From positions 310,001-374,000 of the forward strand of contig NZ_JACBZU010000003.1 in the NCBI RefSeq assembly GCF_013407935.1: a stretch of 64,000 nucleotides of DNA. The letters run 5' to 3'. Positions within the stretch are counted from its first letter, which is position 1. Every line of letters starts with the position of its first letter. Shown here piece after piece: positions 55,293 through 64,000 of the stretch. Made by a program: the position numbers and the translations under genes. This stretch comes from Allomuricauda sp. ARW1Y1 (lineage in GTDB: Bacteria > Bacteroidota > Bacteroidia > Flavobacteriales > Flavobacteriaceae). The notes beneath the pieces were generated by a model that was not told the DNA's origin, made no database searches, and saw only the letters and a list, made by a program, of their open reading frames with translations.

Positions 55293-56023
55293 CACCTTGG
55301 CAATTGTTTTAAACGTTGAAAAGTAAGGTGCAGAAACACTAAGGTCAGCGAGATAAAGTACATTAGGTCGCGGGTGTCTATCACGCCTCTTGCAATGCTA
55401 TCAAAATGTGCTTTTGCCCCGAGCGATTGAACGGTTTGTTGGGTTTCCCCATCAGAAAATAAGGTCGCTATGGCATCAAACCCGTTAAAAATCAGAAAGC
55501 AGACCAAAATTCCCACCAAAAAAGCAATGATCTGATTATCGGATAGGGTAGAGGCGAATATTCCGATGGATGTGTAGCAGGCCATCAAAAATAGCAATCC
55601 AAAGTAAGATCCCAGCACCACGCCAAGATCATAGTTGCCTTCCACCATCCCCAATTTGGATATGGCAAATACATATACCAAAGTTGGAACAACGGCAATG
55701 ATGCACAGCAGAAGGGCTCCCCAAAATTTTCCAAGGACGAGTTTCCAAATGGAGATAGGTTTGATGAGCAATAATTCGAGGGTTCCCATTTTGCGTTCCT
55801 CCGAAAAGCTTTTCATGGTGATGGCCGGCACCAAAAAGACAAAGATCCAAGGCGCCAGCAAAAAGAAGTTGCCCAAATCGGCAAAGCCGTAATCAAAAAT
55901 GTTGTACTCGTTTTTAAACACCCAAAGAAAAAGACCGTTGAGCAATAAAAAGGAACCCACGATCAAATAACCGATGGGCGATGTAAAAAAGGACCGTACC
56001 TCTCTCTTAAAAATTGCGAACAT
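55292..56023 (-). CDS. gldF: gliding motility protein GldF, ABC-transporter permease
   Basis: 243 residues with six membrane helices, ABC-2 type. The motif FSEERKMGTLELLLIKPISI between helices 2 and 3 is typical of GldF. Its start overlaps the stop of the upstream monooxygenase-like gene (TAATG) and its stop overlaps gldG, so the three are tightly coupled. Confidence 0.93.
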   Translation of the reverse strand: MFAIFKREVRSFFTSPIGYLIVGSFLLLNGLFLWVFKNEYNIFDYGFADLGNFFLLAPWIFVFLVPAITMKSFSEERKMGTLELLLIKPISIWKLVLGKFWGALLLCIIAVVPTLVYVFAISKLGMVEGNYDLGVVLGSYFGLLFLMACYTSIGIFASTLSDNQIIAFLVGILVCFLIFNGFDAIATLFSDGETQQTVQSLGAKAHFDSIARGVIDTRDLMYFISLTLVFLHLTFQRLKQLPR

Positions 56024-56325
56024 TAAGATGGGTTTGTTGATTGAATTCTAGTTACGCTCCAAGCTTCGGGCTTATCGGCAAACAGTTTTTTGGTATTGCC
56101 CCAAACCTCTTGGAAGAAATCGGAATTTCTATAGTTGTTCAGGTGCGATTCCGTATCCCAAAAACTATAGGTGAAAAATATATTGGAATTTTTGATGTCC
56201 TGATACAATTCTACCATATTACAGCCTTCAAAAGCTAAAATACCACTTTTTGATGCTTCAAAGATTTTCTCAAAACTAGCAATATTTTCGGGTTTAAAAG
56301 TCAGTTTTACGATGCGTATCAACAT
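56023..56325 (-). CDS. ABM-fold monooxygenase-like protein
   Basis: 100 residues, dimeric ferredoxin-like fold (MLIRIVKLTFKPENIASFEK, then FTYSFWDTESHLNNYRNSDF). No identified substrate. It is adjacent to the SAM-hydrolase-like gene with no gap and overlaps gldF; this order is conserved in flavobacteria as far as I recall. Confidence 0.85.
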   Translation of the reverse strand: MLIRIVKLTFKPENIASFEKIFEASKSGILAFEGCNMVELYQDIKNSNIFFTYSFWDTESHLNNYRNSDFFQEVWGNTKKLFADKPEAWSVTRIQSTNPS

Positions 56326-57156
56326 TTAGAGGAAATTTATGGTTACCGTGTCCCTGTAATTGAGTCCCAAAAGGGAAGAGGCCCCACCAACCGAGTTGAG
56401 GTCACTTTTATAAATGGCCAGTTCTATGTAGCCGGCTGAATTGAACAGTGCCAAAGCGTCACCCGGACCTTTGCGCTGGTTGCGCTCCAGATTGTAGTTG
56501 ATGATTCCGTTATAGCTCTGGTGTACTTGCCGTATTTTAGTGGTCCTTGCGGTAATTTCGAACTCACGTCCACTTCGGTAGGCTTCGAACAGACTTTTTT
56601 GGATATTGGTCACCACATTGCCGTAGTTATCGATGTAAATGACATTACCGGAGATGGTTCTCCCTTCATTGGTGATGCGGGGTTCAAAATCACGGAGTTC
56701 CTTCAAATTACTGAATGGTTTTCCGATTACTTCCAATTTACCGCCACGAGCAATATGGCAGGCCACCTGTACAAAAATATTCAGTACCGGAAAGGCGCCT
56801 GCTTCGGCATTTGGCAAATGGATTTCCACCACTTTTTCGGGCTCTACCTCAGAAGTTATCAAAGAAATCACCCCGCTGTTGGCACTCACAAAATAATGTC
56901 CGTCCACCAATACCACTATATGCTCATTTTCGGGAGAAATTTCGGAGTCTACCCCCACGATATGCACCGTTCCCTTTGGGAACGAATGGTAGGCATTCCT
57001 CAGGATATAGGCACATTCCTGAATATTGAAGGGACTGATGGCATGCGAAATATCAACAACATTGGTTTCGGGGAGGTTGCTCAGTATGGCCCCTTTAACA
57101 GCACCCACGTAGTGGTCCTTGTATCCAAAATCGGTAGTTAGGGTTATGATTGGCAT
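56326..57156 (-). CDS. SAM hydroxide adenosyltransferase (DUF62 family)
   Basis: 276 residues. The family motifs TLTTDFGYKDHYVGA, DISHAI, VVDSE-like GVDSEISPEN and IDNYGNVVTN are present. The family splits S-adenosylmethionine with water to adenosine and methionine; chlorinases and fluorinases are related but rare. First gene of the gldFG operon, divergent from phoH. Confidence 0.9.
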   Translation of the reverse strand: MPIITLTTDFGYKDHYVGAVKGAILSNLPETNVVDISHAISPFNIQECAYILRNAYHSFPKGTVHIVGVDSEISPENEHIVVLVDGHYFVSANSGVISLITSEVEPEKVVEIHLPNAEAGAFPVLNIFVQVACHIARGGKLEVIGKPFSNLKELRDFEPRITNEGRTISGNVIYIDNYGNVVTNIQKSLFEAYRSGREFEITARTTKIRQVHQSYNGIINYNLERNQRKGPGDALALFNSAGYIELAIYKSDLNSVGGASSLLGLNYRDTVTINFL

Positions 57157-57201
57157 ACAATACTGTTGATATGTTTTTCCGCGTTCAAAGTGATTTTTAG
57201 T

Positions 57202-57209
57202 TAAGTTTG
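57202..57209 (+). promoter_or_regulatory. -7 element of the phoH promoter
   Basis: TAAGTTTG matches TAnnTTTG exactly. It overlaps the TTG at 57207, ruling that codon out as a start, and supports translation from 57276. No good -33 element is seen. Confidence 0.55.
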
Positions 57210-57275
57210 TTTGTAAAATTAGTCAAAAAAGAAAGAACGAGATTCTTCAAAAACAACTGTAACACCTCACTATTT

Positions 57276-58235
57276 TTGAACGAACTGATAATTGAACTTA
57301 CGGAAATCAGCCCCCAGGAATTTTTCGGACAACAAAATTCCAATATTGAGCTGCTCAAAAAGTATTTCCCAAAATTGAAGATTGTGGCACGGGGCAACAA
57401 GATCAAGGTTTTTGGTGATGAAGAACTGCTTGAAGAATTCGATAAGCGTTTTGATGAACTCACCAGCCAATTTGCCAAGTACAACAAACTCGACGAGAAT
57501 ATGATCGAACGGGTGCTTACCAGCACCAGTAAGGCAGATTATGCCTCATCCTCCAGTAGCGGCGATGTGCTCGTTCATGGCGTGAGCGGCAGGTTGATCA
57601 AGGCACAGACAGCCAACCAGAGACGCTTGGTAGATGCCTGTAAAAAGGACGATATGGTATTTGCCATAGGTCCTGCAGGTACGGGAAAGACGTATACAGG
57701 GGTCGCTTTGGCAGTTAAGGCCCTCAAGGAAAAGCAGGTAAGACGTATTATTTTGACACGCCCCGCCGTAGAAGCAGGGGAAAATCTTGGATTTCTACCA
57801 GGTGACCTCAAAGAGAAGCTAGATCCTTACATGCAGCCCTTGTACGATGCGTTACGGGATATGATTCCTTCGGAAAAGCTCGAAAAATACATTGAGGATG
57901 GGACCATCCAAATTGCCCCTATGGCTTTTATGCGGGGTCGAACCTTGGACAATGCCTTCGTGATTTTGGATGAAGCCCAAAACACCACTCATGCGCAAAT
58001 GAAGATGTTCCTGACCCGGATGGGGAAAAACGCCAAGTTCTTGTTGACAGGTGACCCAGGGCAGATTGATTTGCCGCGAAGGGTAATCTCTGGCCTTAAA
58101 GAGGCACTTCTTATTTTAAAAAACGTAGACGGAATCAGTATCATTTATTTGGATGATAAAGACGTGATTCGTCATAAATTGGTGAAAAAGGTAATTGATG
58201 CCTACAAGAACATAGAGCACCAAAATCAATTTTAG
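57276..58235 (+). CDS. PhoH-family ATPase
   Basis: 319 residues from a TTG at 57276 (encoding the N-terminus [11 protein letters not shown]), chosen because the promoter lies over the earlier TTG. Walker A GPAGTGKT (132-139) and Walker B VILDEAQN (about 229) are intact; GDPGQID is the conserved later motif. PhoH proteins are RNA helicase-like ATPases linked to phosphate starvation and RNA decay. An N-terminal KH-like region fits the family. Confidence 0.9.
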   Translation: MNELIIELTEISPQEFFGQQNSNIELLKKYFPKLKIVARGNKIKVFGDEELLEEFDKRFDELTSQFAKYNKLDENMIERVLTSTSKADYASSSSSGDVLVHGVSGRLIKAQTANQRRLVDACKKDDMVFAIGPAGTGKTYTGVALAVKALKEKQVRRIILTRPAVEAGENLGFLPGDLKEKLDPYMQPLYDALRDMIPSEKLEKYIEDGTIQIAPMAFMRGRTLDNAFVILDEAQNTTHAQMKMFLTRMGKNAKFLLTGDPGQIDLPRRVISGLKEALLILKNVDGISIIYLDDKDVIRHKLVKKVIDAYKNIEHQNQF

Positions 58236-58243
58236 GGAATAAT

Positions 58244-59197
58244 ATGGGAATGAATACGCTGATGTCCACGGATTTTAACTTTCCTGGGCAAAAATCTGTT
58301 TATAAAGGAAAGGTAAGGGAGGTCTACACCTTGGAAAATGATATTTTGGTGATGGTGGCCACAGATCGTTTGTCCGCTTTTGATGTGGTCATGCCCAAGG
58401 GCATCCCCTACAAAGGGCAGATATTGAACCAGATTGCGACCAAAATGATGAAGGATACCGAGAACATTGTTCCCAATTGGTTGATGGCCACTCCAGACCC
58501 TAACGTCGCTGTGGGCCAAGCTTGTAAACCGTTTAAGGTGGAAATGGTTATTCGTGGGTACATGTCCGGCCATGCCGCCCGTGAGTACAAAGCTGGAAAA
58601 AGAATGCTGTGTGGTGTTCCCATGCCCGAAGGGATGCAGGAGAACGATAAGTTTCCAGAACCTATGATTACCCCGGCCACTAAAGCCGAAAAGGGCGACC
58701 ACGACGAAGATATTTCCAAAGAAGATATTTTAAAGAGAGGGATTGTTTCCAAAGAAGATTATGAAATTCTGGAGAAGTACACCCGTGCCCTGTTTCAAAG
58801 GGGGACTGAAATAGCGGCCAAAAGAGGCCTTATCCTAGTGGATACCAAATACGAATTCGGTAAGACCAAGGATGGCAAAATTGTGCTGATCGATGAAATC
58901 CACACGCCCGATTCATCCCGTTATTTTTATGCTGATGGATACGAAGAGCGGCAAGAAAAAGGGGAGGCCCAGAAGCAGCTTTCCAAGGAATTTGTAAGAC
59001 AATGGTTGATTTCCAACGGATTTCAAGGACTGGAGGGGCAGTCCGTTCCCGAAATGTCTGATGACTATATTGAGTCGGTTTCCAATCGATATATCGAACT
59101 CTATGAAAATATTACGGGCGAACCATTTGTAAAAAGTGATATCTCCAACCTCCAAGAACGCATTTTATCCAACGTAATGGAGTATTTGGAAAAATAG
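58244..59197 (+). CDS. purC: phosphoribosylaminoimidazole-succinocarboxamide synthase
   Basis: 317 residues. ATP-grasp SAICAR synthetase motifs: [33 protein letters not shown] and [13 protein letters not shown]. It adds aspartate to CAIR in purine synthesis. It starts 8 bases after phoH, so the two are in one operon. A second ATG follows at 58250 and 58262. Confidence 0.96.
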   Translation: MGMNTLMSTDFNFPGQKSVYKGKVREVYTLENDILVMVATDRLSAFDVVMPKGIPYKGQILNQIATKMMKDTENIVPNWLMATPDPNVAVGQACKPFKVEMVIRGYMSGHAAREYKAGKRMLCGVPMPEGMQENDKFPEPMITPATKAEKGDHDEDISKEDILKRGIVSKEDYEILEKYTRALFQRGTEIAAKRGLILVDTKYEFGKTKDGKIVLIDEIHTPDSSRYFYADGYEERQEKGEAQKQLSKEFVRQWLISNGFQGLEGQSVPEMSDDYIESVSNRYIELYENITGEPFVKSDISNLQERILSNVMEYLEK

Positions 59198-59293
59198 TTT
59201 ACTAACATTAAGATTTACCCAATAAAACTGCATCCTTTTTAGGGATTTTACTTCTTTTTCACAGTCCTGTTGATACATATTTAAAGCTAAATT

Positions 59294-59320
59294 GATATAT
59301 TTATGCTAAGTAAATATATC
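59294..59320. promoter_or_regulatory. perfect 10-bp inverted repeat before the InsA-like regulator
   Basis: GATATATTTA (59294-59303) and TAAATATATC (59311-59320) form a perfect inverted repeat with a 7-base spacer, ending 4 bases before the ATG at 59325. It also contains a near -7 box. It is a strong candidate for an operator of the adjacent protein. Confidence 0.65.
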
Positions 59321-59324
59321 TACA

Positions 59325-59738
59325 ATGGAAAGTTGTCCTAATTGCTCTTCAACCGTATTTACCAAAGCAGGGGTCGTACAAGATAGGCAGCGTTATAAAT
59401 GTAAATCCTGCAACTACTATTTTACGGTTCCAAAGTTGGGCAAACAAATTGATGATTATTTTGTAAATAAGGCGCTACAGCTGTATTTGGAGGGGTTGGC
59501 CTATCGGGAAATCGAACGTATTCTCGGTGTTTCGCATGTGTCCGTGATGAACTGGGTCCGAAAGTACAATATCAAACGACCATACAACTCCAAATACCAT
59601 CCAACCTACAAAATATTGAACCACTCCGAGCTACAAAAATACTTTCAAAACCCTGAAAATCTCAAAGGTGCTGGCCAGTTGGTAACCGAGCTTGGGGACA
59701 AGTTTATGCTCATAAAATGGGATAGGTTCAGGGATTAA
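59325..59738 (+). CDS. InsA-like zinc-ribbon/helix-turn-helix regulator (domesticated)
   Basis: 137 residues. A zinc ribbon with two CxxC pairs (SCPNCSS and KCKSCNY) followed by a helix-turn-helix of the IS1 InsA type (LAYREIERILGVSHVSVMNW). There is no catalytic domain and no transposon ends, so it is a domesticated DNA-binding protein. It precedes the porin and symporter genes, which it may regulate, and the inverted repeat at its start is a likely operator. Confidence 0.82.
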   Translation: MESCPNCSSTVFTKAGVVQDRQRYKCKSCNYYFTVPKLGKQIDDYFVNKALQLYLEGLAYREIERILGVSHVSVMNWVRKYNIKRPYNSKYHPTYKILNHSELQKYFQNPENLKGAGQLVTELGDKFMLIKWDRFRD

Positions 59739-59835
59739 TGTATAGTAATTTTACAGAAAAGTATACTGGTTTTTATTTCAGCTTAATTTTTTTGGATGTT
59801 CGTAGGGCACATAACCCTCTAACAACCAAACTGAA

Positions 59836-61062
59836 ATGAAACAAATGCTTATCGGAATGACTTTATTTTTATGCGTCGTTCCTAAGTCTTTCTCACAAGG
59901 GAATACCGAGTACACCGGTGGTTACAAAGTGAGTTTTAATGAAGATGGTACCAAGTATCTCCGTATCATCGCATGGGGACAATTCTGGGCCCAGTATTCA
60001 GACAACGTGCCCGAAGATGCCAGTAATCTTAACCTGAGTGTGCGACGCGCCAGGATTCTCACCTACACCCAATTGAACAAGAAGTTTTTGATTTTGACCC
60101 ATTTCGGTCTCAATAGCTTAAACGGATCTAATTTGAGCCCTACGGGTAAAGGAGAATCCGCGCAACTGTTCTTCCACGATTTTTGGGGAGAATGGACTCT
60201 AAGCAAAAATGCAGCGATTGGGGCTGGACTCCATTATTGGAATGGTATTTCTCGTTTGAACAATAGTAGCACCCTAAACTTTATGACATTGGACAACAAT
60301 CGTCCGTCTTGGGCGGTATTGGGCCTAAGTGATCAGTTTGCCCGACATTTGGGTGTGTACGCTAAGGGTAAAGTTGGTCGCCTTCAGTATCGGGTGTCCT
60401 ACAACGAGGCTATTACCAATACCTTGGATTTGGGAAATGACCCTACTCCCAATGGAAGAGCAGTATACCGGGGTCGTGAATTATTGGGAGCTGGGGAAGC
60501 TGGCAAGGTGGTTCAAGGTTATTTTGATTACCATTTTCTCGACGAGGAGTCCAACTTTCTGCCCTACAAAGTAGGTTCGTACCTCGGTACCAAAAGAATA
60601 TTCAATCTAGGGGCAGGCTTTCTCAATCACAGAAATGGGGCTGTGGTTATGGATGAGGTTGGCAATATGGAAGGGGAAGATGTAAACATTTTTGCGGTGG
60701 ATGCCTTTTACGATGCACCACTTGGTGAGGATGGCTCAGCAATAACTGCCTATGCGGTGTATCAAAATAATGATTATGGTCGTAACTTTAACTTGGGACC
60801 GTATGGAACTGGCAATATGGTTTATGGCCATGTGGGCTATTTGATTTCTGGACCTGACACCAAATCGCGCTTACAACCCTACTTGTCTTATCAAACCAGG
60901 ACCATTGATGCCATTGACGACAATACGACAAGATGGGGCGTTGGAGCCAATCTATATATGACGGGCCATCACTCCAAACTGACCTTGGAGTATGCAAATT
61001 CCAAGGTAGGTAATGCCGATGGAATAGGAATGATTACGTTACAAGCACACATTTATTTATAA
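59836..61062 (+). CDS. outer-membrane porin
   Basis: 408 residues with a signal peptide (MKQMLIGMTLFLCVVPKSFS) and a body of alternating beta strands with aromatic residues, ending in TLQAHIYL with the aromatic/Leu end of outer-membrane barrels. It likely passes small organic acids for the inner-membrane symporter encoded downstream. Confidence 0.85.
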   Translation: MKQMLIGMTLFLCVVPKSFSQGNTEYTGGYKVSFNEDGTKYLRIIAWGQFWAQYSDNVPEDASNLNLSVRRARILTYTQLNKKFLILTHFGLNSLNGSNLSPTGKGESAQLFFHDFWGEWTLSKNAAIGAGLHYWNGISRLNNSSTLNFMTLDNNRPSWAVLGLSDQFARHLGVYAKGKVGRLQYRVSYNEAITNTLDLGNDPTPNGRAVYRGRELLGAGEAGKVVQGYFDYHFLDEESNFLPYKVGSYLGTKRIFNLGAGFLNHRNGAVVMDEVGNMEGEDVNIFAVDAFYDAPLGEDGSAITAYAVYQNNDYGRNFNLGPYGTGNMVYGHVGYLISGPDTKSRLQPYLSYQTRTIDAIDDNTTRWGVGANLYMTGHHSKLTLEYANSKVGNADGIGMITLQAHIYL

Positions 61063-61080
61063 CAACTAAACCAACAAATT

Positions 61081-61344
61081 ATGTCAGAAGAACAGCAAAA
61101 GGCCAAGGCCTATTGGAAAGAAAACCTCAGATATTTATTGATACTACTGATTATCTGGTTCCTCGTCTCCTACGGGGCCGGCATCCTATTTAAAGATGCA
61201 TTGAACACCATCCGATTGGGTGGATTTAAATTGGGGTTCTGGTTCGCCCAACAAGGATCAATCTATGTCTTTGTCATACTCATTTTTGTATACGTTCGCC
61301 TCATGAACAAACTGGACAAAAAATACGGATACGACGAGAAGTAA
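61081..61344 (+). CDS. DUF4212 membrane subunit
   Basis: 87 residues with two membrane helices (about 18-38 and 55-74) and the family pattern YWKENLRYLLILLIIWFLVS. It is the small subunit that always accompanies the VC_2705-type sodium:solute symporter encoded next. Confidence 0.93.
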   Translation: MSEEQQKAKAYWKENLRYLLILLIIWFLVSYGAGILFKDALNTIRLGGFKLGFWFAQQGSIYVFVILIFVYVRLMNKLDKKYGYDEK

Positions 61345-61366
61345 TTAACCAACAAAATTTACAATT

Positions 61367-63082
61367 ATGAGTGATGTACAAATTTGGACCTATGTCTTAG
61401 TAGCCTTGTCATTTGGTCTGTATATAGGAATTGCCATTTGGTCCCGAGCAGGATCCACCAAAGAATTTTACGTAGCAGGAGGAGGCGTTTCCCCTTTGGC
61501 AAACGGAATGGCCACAGCAGCGGATTGGATGTCAGCCGCCTCGTTCATTTCCATGGCGGGTATCATTTCCTTTGCGGGTTATGATGGTGCAGTGTATTTG
61601 ATGGGATGGACCGGTGGATATGTGCTTTTGGCCCTTTTATTGGCCCCGTATCTGAGAAAGTTCGGAAAATTTACCGTACCCGATTTTATCGGGGAGCGCT
61701 ATTACTCCAAAACCGCTCGGATTGTAGCGGTAATCTGTGCTTTGATTGTATCCTTCACCTATGTGGCGGGACAAATGCGTGGCGTGGGGATTGTATTTTC
61801 CAGATACTTGGAGGTGGATATCACTACAGGGGTGGTGATTGGTATGGTAATCGTTTTGTTTTATGCCGTTTTAGGAGGTATGAAAGGAATCACCTATACC
61901 CAAGTGGCACAATATTGTGTGTTGATTTTTGCCTTTATGGTCCCTGCGATTTTCATTTCCATTCAGATGACGGGCAACCCCGTTCCACAATTAGGATTTG
62001 GAGGCACCCTTGCCGATGGGTCGGGAACCTATCTGTTGGATAAATTGGATGGTCTTTCCACCGAACTTGGTTTTGCAGAGTATACCGATGGCTCCAAAAG
62101 TGTAATTGATGTCTTTGCCATCACACTTGCCCTTATGGTAGGAACGGCAGGATTACCGCACGTAATCGTTCGCTTTTTTACCGTGAAACGTGTACGTGAT
62201 GCGAGAAAATCGGCAGGATTAGCGTTGTTGTTCATTGCCATCTTGTATACAACGGCCCCTGCGGTAGCTGTATTTGCCAGAACCAACCTGATCGAGACGG
62301 TAAGCGGAAAAGCCTATGATGATATGCCGGAATGGTTCAGTCGTTGGGAAACCACGGGATTGATAGCCCACAACGATAAAAACGGTGACGGTAAAATACA
62401 ATATGTGGCCGCACCAGAAATAAATGAGCTTACCGTAGACCGTGATATCATGGTATTGGCCAACCCAGAAATTGCTGACCTTCCCGCGTGGGTGATTGGT
62501 CTTATTGCGGCTGGTGGACTTGCTGCAGCGTTATCAACAGCAGCTGGACTTCTGTTGGTCATATCATCATCTGTTTCCCATGATTTGATCAAAAACGTAC
62601 TTAAACCAGACCTATCTGAAAAGGGTGAACTATGGGCAGCACGACTTTCTGCTGCCGTTGCAGTGGTTATTGCTGGCTATTTCGGGATAAATCCGCCTGG
62701 TTTTGTGGCCGCCGTGGTCGCCCTCGCCTTCGGTCTCGCAGCTGCATCTTTCTTCCCAGCCATTATATTGGGTATTTTTTATAAGAAGATGAACAGCAAG
62801 GGAGCTATTTCCGGTATGATTGTCGGTCTATGTTTGATGCTCTTCTATATGCTCAAATTCAAATTTGGAATTTTTGACGGTGGTAAGGAAGCTGTTGCCG
62901 GACTTCAGGATAGTTGGTGGTTTGGTATATCTCCCGAAGGCTTTGGAACCATTGCGATGATAGTGAACTTTATCGTTGCACTAGTGGTCAACAGGTTTAC
63001 TCCAGAACCACCGGAAGAAGTACAGGAAATAGTGGAGCGTATCCGTATACCAAGCGGTGCAGGAGAAGCGTCTTCACATTAA
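61367..63082 (+). CDS. sodium:solute symporter, VC_2705 (acetate-like) subfamily
   Basis: 571 residues with about 13 helices. SSS family motifs: EFYVAGGGVSPLANGMATAA, DWMSAASFISMAG and the GLPHVIVRFFTV-like motif. It is the ActP-related large subunit; together with DUF4212 it probably imports acetate or another small carboxylate with sodium. The exact substrate is not shown. Confidence 0.93.
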   Translation: MSDVQIWTYVLVALSFGLYIGIAIWSRAGSTKEFYVAGGGVSPLANGMATAADWMSAASFISMAGIISFAGYDGAVYLMGWTGGYVLLALLLAPYLRKFGKFTVPDFIGERYYSKTARIVAVICALIVSFTYVAGQMRGVGIVFSRYLEVDITTGVVIGMVIVLFYAVLGGMKGITYTQVAQYCVLIFAFMVPAIFISIQMTGNPVPQLGFGGTLADGSGTYLLDKLDGLSTELGFAEYTDGSKSVIDVFAITLALMVGTAGLPHVIVRFFTVKRVRDARKSAGLALLFIAILYTTAPAVAVFARTNLIETVSGKAYDDMPEWFSRWETTGLIAHNDKNGDGKIQYVAAPEINELTVDRDIMVLANPEIADLPAWVIGLIAAGGLAAALSTAAGLLLVISSSVSHDLIKNVLKPDLSEKGELWAARLSAAVAVVIAGYFGINPPGFVAAVVALAFGLAAASFFPAIILGIFYKKMNSKGAISGMIVGLCLMLFYMLKFKFGIFDGGKEAVAGLQDSWWFGISPEGFGTIAMIVNFIVALVVNRFTPEPPEEVQEIVERIRIPSGAGEASSH

Positions 63083-63162
63083 TAATCGGTTGCCAAAACG
63101 GTGCGGTATCAATTTACCGTACCGTTTTTGTAATTTTCCATGGAGCCAAGCATACGTTAAAA

Positions 63163-63357
63163 ATGAAAAAGCGACATCAGCAGAAATTAATACTCATTTC
63201 CATAGTACTTTTCTTTTTATGGAACGTACCCTTCGTCACTTTATTCGATGGAGAGGGACAGGTGTTGGGTTTTCCCATATTTTACGTTTTCATTTTTTCG
63301 AGTTGGTTGATTGCCGTCGTTTTGATGTATATAATTTTAAAACGATTCTATGAGTAA
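63163..63357 (+). CDS. small two-helix membrane protein
   Basis: 64 residues from the ATG at 63163; the longer open frame upstream is a shadow of the symporter. Two membrane helices (about 8-27 and 37-60). It overlaps the next gene by 8 bases. The family is not known to me; small proteins at this position accompany the symporter-kinase genes. Confidence 0.8.
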   Translation: MKKRHQQKLILISIVLFFLWNVPFVTLFDGEGQVLGFPIFYVFIFSSWLIAVVLMYIILKRFYE

Positions 63358-64000
63358 CTATGCCGTAGGATTGGTCATTGTGCTGTATTTGTCCATGCTT
63401 TTTGTTATTGCCTATGTTGCCGAAAAAAACAAAAGAAGCAAATGGACCAACAACCCTTATGTATACACACTTTCCCTAGCGGTGTATTGCACGGCTTGGA
63501 CGTATTACGGCAGTGTGGGAATCGCATCGAGCTCCGGAATCAGTTTTTTGGCCATTTATTTGGGTCCTGTCTTGGCCATGCCACTTTGGATAGTCCTTAT
63601 GAAAAAGGTAATCCGCATCTCCAAGCAGCACAAAATATCGAGCATAGCCGACTTTATTTCTATTAGATATGGGAATAACCGTCAATTGGGTGCATTGGTC
63701 ACCTTAACCTGTTTGTTTGCCATTATACCCTACATTTCGCTACAGTTAAAGGCAGTCTCCGAAACTTTTTCCTTGATTTCGGCCAAGGGAAGTTATCAAT
63801 CTACCGGATTTTTTGACGACTCCACCTTTTACATTGCATTGCTCATCGCCGTTTTTGTGGCCTTTTACGGAACCTTATCCACCGATACGTCAGAACACCG
63901 CAAAGGAATTGTGGCCACGGTGGCTTTGGAGTCCATATTAAAACTTTGTTTTTTCTTGGCGATAGGGGTCTATGTTGCCTTTTATCTGTTTGATGGCACT
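63350..64000 (+). CDS. sodium:solute symporter-type sensor histidine kinase (partial, cut by window end)
   Basis: 217 codons without a stop up to the window edge. The N-terminus contains several helices of the SSS fold (YCTAWTYYGSVG, then FLAIYLGPVLAMPLW). In CbrA-type proteins such a domain precedes a histidine kinase; here the kinase part lies outside the window, so the call relies on position after DUF4212/SSS genes and family knowledge. Confidence 0.75.
   Translation, partial: MSNYAVGLVIVLYLSMLFVIAYVAEKNKRSKWTNNPYVYTLSLAVYCTAWTYYGSVGIASSSGISFLAIYLGPVLAMPLWIVLMKKVIRISKQHKISSIADFISIRYGNNRQLGALVTLTCLFAIIPYISLQLKAVSETFSLISAKGSYQSTGFFDDSTFYIALLIAVFVAFYGTLSTDTSEHRKGIVATVALESILKLCFFLAIGVYVAFYLFDGT

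Overview
The window is a stretch of chromosome from a member of the Bacteroidota, most likely a marine Flavobacteriaceae (Muricauda/Allomuricauda-like; the genus is inference). Evidence: gliding genes gldF and gldG, a SusC/SusD pair, a giant secreted protein with a type IX secretion (T9SS) C-terminal tail, promoters of the Bacteroidota type (-7 box TAnnTTTG), and mostly weak Shine-Dalgarno sites.

Left chromosomal arm (1-23.77 kb): a small hypothetical gene; a 2936-residue multidomain T9SS surface protein whose last third carries an 894-bp tandem repeat; a CpsB/YwqE-like PHP phosphatase; a histidine kinase/OmpR-type regulator pair; small and exported hypotheticals; an M1 aminopeptidase lipoprotein; a His-rich DUF4198 protein with a HupE/UreJ membrane protein (probable metal uptake); and a SusC/SusD nutrient uptake pair.

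Integrated island (about 23.77-50.53 kb): a 13-bp direct repeat, one copy being the 3' end of mnmE (codons for CIGK and its stop), brackets about 26.7 kb with a tyrosine recombinase just inside the mnmE end. This mirrors the way SGI1-type islands use the 3' end of mnmE/trmE. The left part, on the minus strand, carries a HigBA toxin-antitoxin pair, a large helicase-nuclease that looks like single-gene phage defence, a mobilization cassette (relaxase, MobC, candidate oriT), an excisionase-like protein, a membrane protein, and an IS110 transposase with a candidate bridge RNA. The right part, on the plus strand (32.9-48.8 kb), is a packed cargo of about 26 genes concerned with redox damage: RpiA, an AraC regulator, MsrB, three MsrA proteins, two thioredoxin-fold proteins, a glutaredoxin-acetyltransferase fusion, SelO, an AhpD-like protein, an aldo/keto reductase, a hydrolase-OsmC fusion, a GAPDH and many small proteins. 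I read it as a mobile methionine-sulfoxide/thiol repair island; this is the most striking system in the window.

Right chromosomal arm (50.5-64 kb): mnmE, a DUF4870 protein, dnaN, an operon of a SAM hydrolase-like protein, a monooxygenase-like protein, gldF and gldG, then phoH, purC, a domesticated InsA-like regulator with a perfect 10-bp inverted repeat at its start, a porin, a DUF4212/sodium:solute symporter pair (acetate-type uptake), a small membrane protein, and the beginning of a symporter-type sensor kinase cut by the window edge.
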